43,290 nucleotides of DNA. Origin: Basidiobolus meristosporus CBS 931.73 (taxonomy: Eukaryota > Basidiobolomycota > Basidiobolomycetes > Basidiobolales > Basidiobolaceae). The DNA lies in NCBI GenBank assembly GCA_002104905.1, contig MCFE01000707.1, positions 1 through 43,290 of the forward strand, written 5' to 3'. Each line of letters starts with the position of its first letter. Positions within the stretch are counted from its first letter, which is position 1. A program made the position numbers and the translations under genes. Below are positions 38,101 through 43,290 of the stretch, piece after piece. The notes beneath the pieces were generated by a model. It was not told the DNA's origin and did not search any database. It was given only the letters and a program-made list of their open reading frames with translations.

Positions 38101-38582
38101 CTTTAAAGGTCAGTGTATGGCTTCCTTCACTGCTTCTAAGGTTTACTTGGATAGTTCCTTCTCCCACTGCATCAAGTGTTCTATTGTCACCCATGAAAAC
38201 CTTCTTAATTGGAATTTCTTGATATTGGGTAAAAAGTTCTTTTTGGTGTGTAAAGTGTTGAGAAGCTCCAGAGTCAATATACCACGTCTGAGAATCCTTG
38301 TTTGTGGTCATATTTAGTGCAGATATGAATAGTCTATCTTCAGTTGTTGCAGCATTTCCATATTCAGGCTTCTTTTGCTGATTATCTTTCTTTTTGAGAC
38401 ACCGGTCTGATGTGTGTCCTTTCCTTTTGCAGTAGTTACAAAACAGGTTGCTGTTGCCTTTGTAGGGTCTTGGGTACCTCCTTTGTTGGTTATCATTGCT
38501 TATTAAAGCATTTTCTTCTTCCTTCTTATTAGCGCTTGATTTTCTTAATTCTTCATCCAGGAGCCTTCCATATACGTAATTT
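35160..38582 (-). pseudogene. Copia copy B: pol and end of gag, interrupted in gag by copy A
   Basis: Long open frame from 38580 to a TGA at 35312-35314. Domains in order: CCHC knuckle CNYCKRKGHTSDRC, protease WYIDSGASQHF, integrase (HRRFGHINFDYL zinc region; DLCGPM, SDNGGEYTS and NGVAEQANRS for the D, D, E residues), reverse transcriptase (MDVKTAFLNGEL, LYVDDLIIAA) and RNase H. The frame opens abruptly at NYVYGRLLDEELRKSS because copy A sits in gag. The TGA after DIRHHFI removes the last about 50 residues that copy A still encodes. Nearly identical to A otherwise, so a young insertion. It cannot make its own gag from this side. Confidence 0.9.
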
Positions 38583-38933
38583 TGTTGTAAGAGTCTTGGA
38601 GATATTGGAAGTGACTTGGAGAACAAGTAGATTATGTGGTTTTCACTTAATGATTTATTGAATGTAAAAGTAGTATTTATACTTTTACCATGGTCTTGGC
38701 ATTAACAAACACGTAGAATAGGTTAAGGAAGGTCCCAAGAACATGTGTGCAAAGTTTGGGGCTGTTTGGACAACTTTGAGAATTTTCATGTTCTGGGTAC
38801 CTGGTATTTTGGTGAAAATATTCTAAGTAAATCCCGACAAGGAATTTGGTCAGTATTCTCTAGGATTTGAAGGTGATGATCTAAGTGACTAAGTTAGGTG
38901 AATATTTAGGTGGAAATACAAATTTTTACAACA
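38583..38933 (-). repeat. 3' LTR of copy A
   Basis: 351 bp. Compared with the 5' LTR it has two one-base insertions (in ACCATGG and ATTAACAAAC). In transcription direction it ends directly against the gag/pol sequence of copy B, so its promoter points into B. Confidence 0.93.
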
Positions 38934-38944
38934 CTCCCACTCAG

Positions 38945-41900
38945 CTAAATGTTCATACTGACTAGTCCTAATTTTGACCTAAGATATTCAAACTTGTCTC
39001 TAGCTAATGGTTTGGTAAATATGTCTGCAATCATTTCATCTGTAGGACAGTAAACTAAGCTAACTAAGTTATTCTCTATAGCTTCACGTATGAAATGATG
39101 TCTAATATCTATGTGCTTGGTTCTAGCATGAAAAGTTGGATTTCTACCTAATTGTATACATCCTTGATTATCTTGAAATAAAGTAATAGGCGTTTTTTGA
39201 CATAGGCCTAAATCTGTAAAGAGCTTTCTTAACCACATTGCTTCTTTTGTAGCTTCACAGGCTGCCATATACTCTGCCTCTGTAGGTAGAAAGTGCTACG
39301 GTTGGTTGCTTTCTTGAATTCCATGAAATTGCTCCTTTACAGTAAAGAAAGGTGTATCCTGTGGTGGATCTTCTGTCTTCTAAATTTTCGTCCCCAATCT
39401 GCATCAGAGTATCCCACAAGATCCTGTTCTGAAGTCCTTATAAGTGTATCTTAAGCAGATATCAGCAGTTCCTTTTAGGTATCTAAAAATCCGCTTAACT
39501 GCTGCAATATGATCAGATCCATAGTTCTGATTATGTTGGCTGACAACTCCCACTGAATATGAGATATCTGGACGTGTTCCAAGCATGATATACATCAGAC
39601 TGCCGACCATAGATTGATAAGGAAAGTCAGGGCTTTCAGATGGCACCAAGCTCTCTTGATTTGGTTGAGTTTTGACCAAGTTAAGGTTTGTCTCCATTGG
39701 GGTAGCTGCCGGTTTACAGTCTTCCATTTTGTACTTCTTTAGTATATCTTGAATATACTTGGATTGGCTTAGGGTAATAGTCTGGGTACTTCTGTCTATG
39801 GAGAACTTAATCCCTAAGTAGTAACTAAGTTCTCCTAGATCGGACATCTTGAACTCCTTAGATAGGCTGGATTTAGTCTCTTCCAATGTTTCTAGGTTAT
39901 TGGCGGCTATAATAAGATCATCCACATATAGAGCTAATAGAACTGGATTTGCTCTATCTGGCTTATAGTATATACTATAGTCAGCATTACTTCTTTTGAA
40001 ACTCAAAGATTCCAAATAAGAATCTATCTTGCAATTCCAGGCTCTTGGTGATTGTTTGAGACCATATAGTGACTTTTTAAGCTTGCAGACCAAATGGGGG
40101 TTATCTTGGTCAACAAACCCATCAGGCTGGTCCATATACACGTCCTCATCAAGTTCTCCATTCAAAAATGCAGTTTTTACATCCATTTGATGAATAAAAA
40201 ACTTATATTTGGCTGCAATAGCCAATATTAATCTGATGGAATTAAACTTGGCTACCGGTGCAAAGGTCTCAGTATAGTCAAGTCCTTTTGTTTGAGAGTA
40301 TCCTTTGGCTACAAGTCTTGCTTTGTATCTTTCAATTGTACCATCAGCCTTGTATTTTGTCTTGAAGACCCATCTGCATCCAATTGATTTTCGGTTGATT
40401 GGTAATTTGACTAAGTCCCAAGTTTGATTTTCCATCAGTGCCTGATATTCCTCAGTCATTGCAGATCTCCAAAACTTTGTCTGAGGGCTATTTAGGGCCT
40501 CTTTTACAGTCTGGGGTTCATCAATATGGACTGAATAGGCATAGGCTAAGTTTGTACCCTCATTGATATAGTAATTTGGGCTATTTCTTGTCCGATTGGA
40601 TCTCCGGGCATTTGATACTGGAATGATCACTTCTGGGATATTCCTGGGCACTGATTCTGGCTGAACCACGGTTGTAGAGTCCTCTGGAGTGAAAAAATTT
40701 TCATTGTTTTGCTCTGATTCAATCCTGACAATTGGTGGACTTGAGATCAAATTTTCGTCATCATCTGATGTCATTTTTTGTGAAAATTTTGAATTTTCAT
40801 CAAACAACACATCCCTGGACTTGATCAGCTTCTTTGCTTTGGTATTGTAGAGTCTGTATGCCTTACTCTCATTGCAGTAGCCCAAAAATATGCATTTTAC
40901 ACTTTTTGGCTCAAATTTTGACTGATTTCCGGCCAGTTTTTTGGCATATGCTGTACACCCAAATATTCTTAGATGTTCTGCACTTGGTCTGTATCCATAC
41001 CATGCTTCAAATGGAGTAGAATCACAAAGTATTCTGTTATAACTCCTATTTTTAAGATATACAGCAGTGGCAACTGATTCCGCCCAAAAATCATAGGATA
41101 ATTTTTGATCATGGATCATAGATCTTGCCATATCAATTATTGATCTGTTAGCTTGTTCTGCTACTCCATTTTGCTGTGGGGAGTATGGTACAGTAGTCTC
41201 TTGCTTTATCCCATGAATTTTGCAGAAGTGGATGAAGAGTTTTGAGGTATATTCTCCACCATTGTCAGAGCGTATTTTCTTGATTTTTTCACCAGTTTCT
41301 CTCTCCACCATGGCTTTAAACTCCCTGAGCTTAGACAGAGCTTCTTCCTTTCTCTCCATGAAGTAGACCCATGTGTATCTTGTATAATCATCAATAAAAG
41401 TGATTAAATACTTCATCCCGCCTAAGGATAAATTTTGCATAGGTCCACACAGATCTGAGTGAATTAGATCTAATTTTTTCTTAGTTTTGATTAACCCAGA
41501 GCTCTTGAACGGTTGTCTGGCTTGTTTCCCATATATGCAGGCTTCACAGTGCTCCAAATTAGCTGGGGGATCAATTTTCACTCCAGAAATTAGCTGATCT
41601 TTGATCATTTTGCGCAAATAATCAAAATTGATGTGTCCAAATCTCCTGTGCCAAAGCATTGGTGTTTCTTCATTTAAGTTACTTATATTGGCTTCCAGAT
41701 ATGATGGAATATAAGTCAACTTGTATAGATTCTGATCTCTGATGCCCAAAGCAATATGGGCACCATTTTGATCAGTGATCCTGCATCCAGAATTGTCAAA
41801 ACTGAAACTGAGTCCTTCTGCTGTGGCCTTGCTTACAGAGAGTAGGTTCTTGGCTATTTCTGGTACATAGAGTACTTCTTTAAAGGTCAGTGTATGGCTT

Positions 41901-42919
41901 CCTTCACTGCTTCTAAGGTTTACTTGGATAGTTCCTTCTCCCACTGCATCAAGTGTTCTATTGTCACCCATGAAAACCTTCTTAATTGGAATTTCTTGAT
42001 ATTGGGTAAAAAGTTCTTTTTGGTGTGTAAAGTGTTGAGAAGCTCCAGAGTCAATATACCACGTCTGAGAATCCTTGTTTGTGGTCATATTTAGTGCAGA
42101 TATGAATAGTCTATCTTCAGTTGTTGCAGCATTTCCATATTCAGGCTTCTTTTGCTGATAATCTCTCTTTTTGAAACACCGGTCTGATGTGTGTCCTTTC
42201 CTTTTGCAGTAGTTGCAAAATAGGTTGCTGTTGCCTTTGTAGGGTCTTGGGTACCTCCTTTGTTGGTTATCATTGCTTATTAAAGCATTTTCTTCTTCCT
42301 TCTTATTGGCGCTTGATTTTCTTAATTCTTCATCCAGGAGCCTTCCATATACGTAATTTAAGGTCAAATCTTCAGTTCTGGACTCTAGGGCTGATACAAG
42401 GCCCTGAAACTTGTCTGTCAGGCTATTCAGGATGGTAACTATCACATCCTCATCAGTAGTTGGTACGCCCACAGATTCCATCTCATCTACCAGCAGGGTA
42501 ATTCTGTTAATTAGATTTTTCATTTCTTCTCCTGGCAGCATCTTTGTAGTAAAGAATTTTCTTCTCAGATACATTTTCTTGGCAGCTGAACATGACTGGT
42601 AGGTGTCTTCTAATGCTTTCCAGGCATTCTTTGCCGTTTTTGCTCTTGAGCATTGAATTAGCAATTTGTCCTTGACATTAAGGCAAATGCAGTTAAAGGC
42701 ACTTTGTTCTTTCTTCTGGTACTTTAAGGCTTCCTCTCCCACGTTTTTAGGAGGGCATTCTTCTCCCATGACAATATCCCAAAGGCCTCTTTCTTGTAGC
42801 AGCATCTTCATCTTCACCTTCCACACTTGGTAGTTAGATCCATCCAACTTTTCAGCAGAGGGAAAAATTCCAGTAATAGCAGTAGTAGACATTGCAGAGA
42901 GTGACAGCTTGGGGCTCAT
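38945..42919 (-). pseudogene. Gag-Pol polyprotein of copy A, frame broken in RNase H
   Basis: Starts MSPKLSLSAMSTTAITGIFP, four bases from the 5' LTR. Gag has the DUF4219/UBN2-like copia region (SNYQVWKVKMKMLLQ, WKALEDTYQSCSAAKK) and the knuckle CNYCKRKGHTSDRC. Then protease (DSGAS), integrase with HHCC zinc site and D,D,E residues (DLCGPM, SDNGGEYTS, NGVAEQ), reverse transcriptase with LYVDDLIIAA, and RNase H. Gag and pol are one frame with no programmed shift. Three single-base insertions, near 39285, 39386 and 39437, relative to copy B, shift the frame to a stop at 39404; the tail DIFTKPLARDKFEYLRSKLG is open again downstream. With the three removed the length is 1324 codons exactly. Either a recently broken element or local sequence errors. 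Confidence 0.9.
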
Positions 42920-42923
42920 AACC
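42912..42923 (-). promoter_or_regulatory. Primer binding site matching initiator tRNA-Met anticodon arm, overlapping the gag ATG
   Basis: On the minus strand the 12 bases next to the 5' LTR are GGTTATGAGCCC. The reverse complement, GGGCTCATAACC, is the anticodon stem-loop of fungal initiator tRNA-Met (CAT is the anticodon). This fits the half-tRNA priming known for Drosophila copia. The ATG in this sequence is the gag start codon. The tRNA match is recalled from the yeast sequence, not searched. Confidence 0.65.
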
Positions 42924-43272
42924 TGTTGTAAGAGTCTTGGAGATATTGGAAGTGATTGGGAGAACAAGTAGATTATGTGGTTTTCACTTAATGATTTATT
43001 GAATGTAAAAGTAGTATTTATACTTTTACCTGGTCTTGGCATTACAAACACGTAGAATAGGTTAAGGAAGGTCCCAAGAACATGTGTGCAAAGTTTGGGG
43101 CTGTTTGGACAACTTTGAGAATTTTCATGTTCTGGGTACCTGGTATTTTGGTGAAAATATTCTAAGTAAATCCCGACAAGGAATTTGGTCAGTATTCTCT
43201 AGGATTTGAAGGTGATGATCTAAGTGACTAAGTTAGGTGAATATTTAGGTGGAAATACAAATTTTTACAACA
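42924..43272 (-). repeat. 5' LTR of copy A
   Basis: 349 bp of the long subfamily. Holds the TATA box (43015-43022) and, about 15 bases on toward gag, AATAAA (42995-43000). The distance from TATA to the gag ATG is only about 100 bases, so the R plus U5 region must be near 65 bases. Confidence 0.93.
43005..43029. promoter_or_regulatory. LTR core promoter: TATA box within a perfect 9-bp inverted repeat
   Basis: On the minus strand GTAAAAGTA, then TAAATAC, then TACTTTTAC. The 9-bp arms are perfect complements and the TATAAATA box spans the arm and loop. The same structure is kept in the solo LTR at 9735 and, with one mismatch, in the LTRs starting at 33696 and 34812. Confidence 0.6.
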
Positions 43273-43290
43273 CTATATATTTAAGGTCAA
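43273..43290 (-). pseudogene. Resumption of copy B gag after copy A
   Basis: After six bases (CTATAT) the window ends with ATTTAAGGTCAA, which equals the gag sequence of copy A at 42356-42367. This is the gag codon stretch where copy B breaks at 38582, so the outer half of copy B continues to the right. Confidence 0.65.

Larger units (their letters stand above)
38583..43272 (-). mobile_element. Ty1/copia LTR retrotransposon, copy A (nearly complete, 4.7 kb)
   Basis: Bounded by LTRs at 38583-38933 and 42924-43272, both with TGTTGTAA...TTACAACA ends. The LTRs differ at only a few positions (two single-base insertions and two substitutions in the left one), so integration is recent. Order protease-integrase-RT-RNase H marks the Ty1/copia superfamily. 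It interrupts gag of copy B: the left flank ends ...TACGTAATTT and the right flank resumes ATTTAAGGTCAA after six extra bases, the two halves of one gag sequence. A polypurine stretch (GAGTGGGAG on the minus strand) lies next to the 3' LTR. Confidence 0.95.

Noticed and set aside
38583-38626. Copy B as an element with a natural gag deletion fused to its LTR
   Set aside because: The missing gag sequence reappears at 43279-43290 after copy A, so the break is an insertion and not a deletion.
31990-43290. Repeat-induced point mutation (RIP) of the retrotransposon copies
   Set aside because: Copies A and B are nearly identical and still have long open frames; differences in E are mixed in type, not a one-sided C-to-T pattern by eye. 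A dinucleotide index was not computed.

Overview
The window looks like a nuclear contig from a filamentous fungus. Its genes are split by many short introns (about 50-90 bp, GT...AG), base composition is moderately AT-rich, and it carries a fungal-type highly reducing polyketide synthase, a fungal calcineurin A, a Gyp7-type Rab GAP and Ty1/copia retrotransposons. The intron density and the calcineurin sequence recall early-diverging (zygomycete-type) fungi, but that placement is inference from memory of the family.

Layout. 1-5574 (minus): N-terminal 1656 residues of a highly reducing PKS (KS-AT-DH-CMeT), running off the left edge. 6009-7034 (plus): an intronless SABATH-type carboxyl methyltransferase transcribed divergently from the PKS. 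Their 434-bp shared promoter holds a TATA box for each gene and a perfect 18-bp palindrome, so the two genes form a likely co-regulated metabolite locus. 7035-10913: gene-free, with copia LTR relics and one clean solo LTR flanked by the 5-bp duplication GATTG. 10914-30317: a block of ordinary genes: Naa10 (NatA catalytic subunit), Gyp7-like Rab GAP, TRIC-type cation channel, calcineurin A, a DUF4211 nuclear protein, a 499-residue polytopic membrane protein, a poorly resolved candidate secreted protein, a 371-residue membrane protein with a PPPY motif, and a 161-residue unknown. I joined exons by reading frame and splice sites; where I list exon lengths, they sum to a multiple of three.

31990 to the right edge is a pile-up of one copia family. 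A decayed plus-strand copy (E) is split by a solo LTR with a 5-bp duplication. It abuts, head to head, a gag fragment (D) that shares an LTR with the 3' end of copy C. C is interrupted by copy B, and B is interrupted in gag by copy A (38583-43272), which is nearly complete. The outer parts of B and C lie beyond the right edge.

The most unusual observation is in the copia family. The 12 bases next to the 5' LTR, where the primer binding site belongs, are GGTTATGAGCCC. They are complementary to the anticodon stem-loop of initiator tRNA-Met, and the ATG inside them is the gag start codon. The priming site and the translation start therefore appear to be the same sequence. Other leads are a His-to-Tyr change at the PKS dehydratase catalytic position, the 18-bp palindrome, and a premature pol stop shared by copies B and C.
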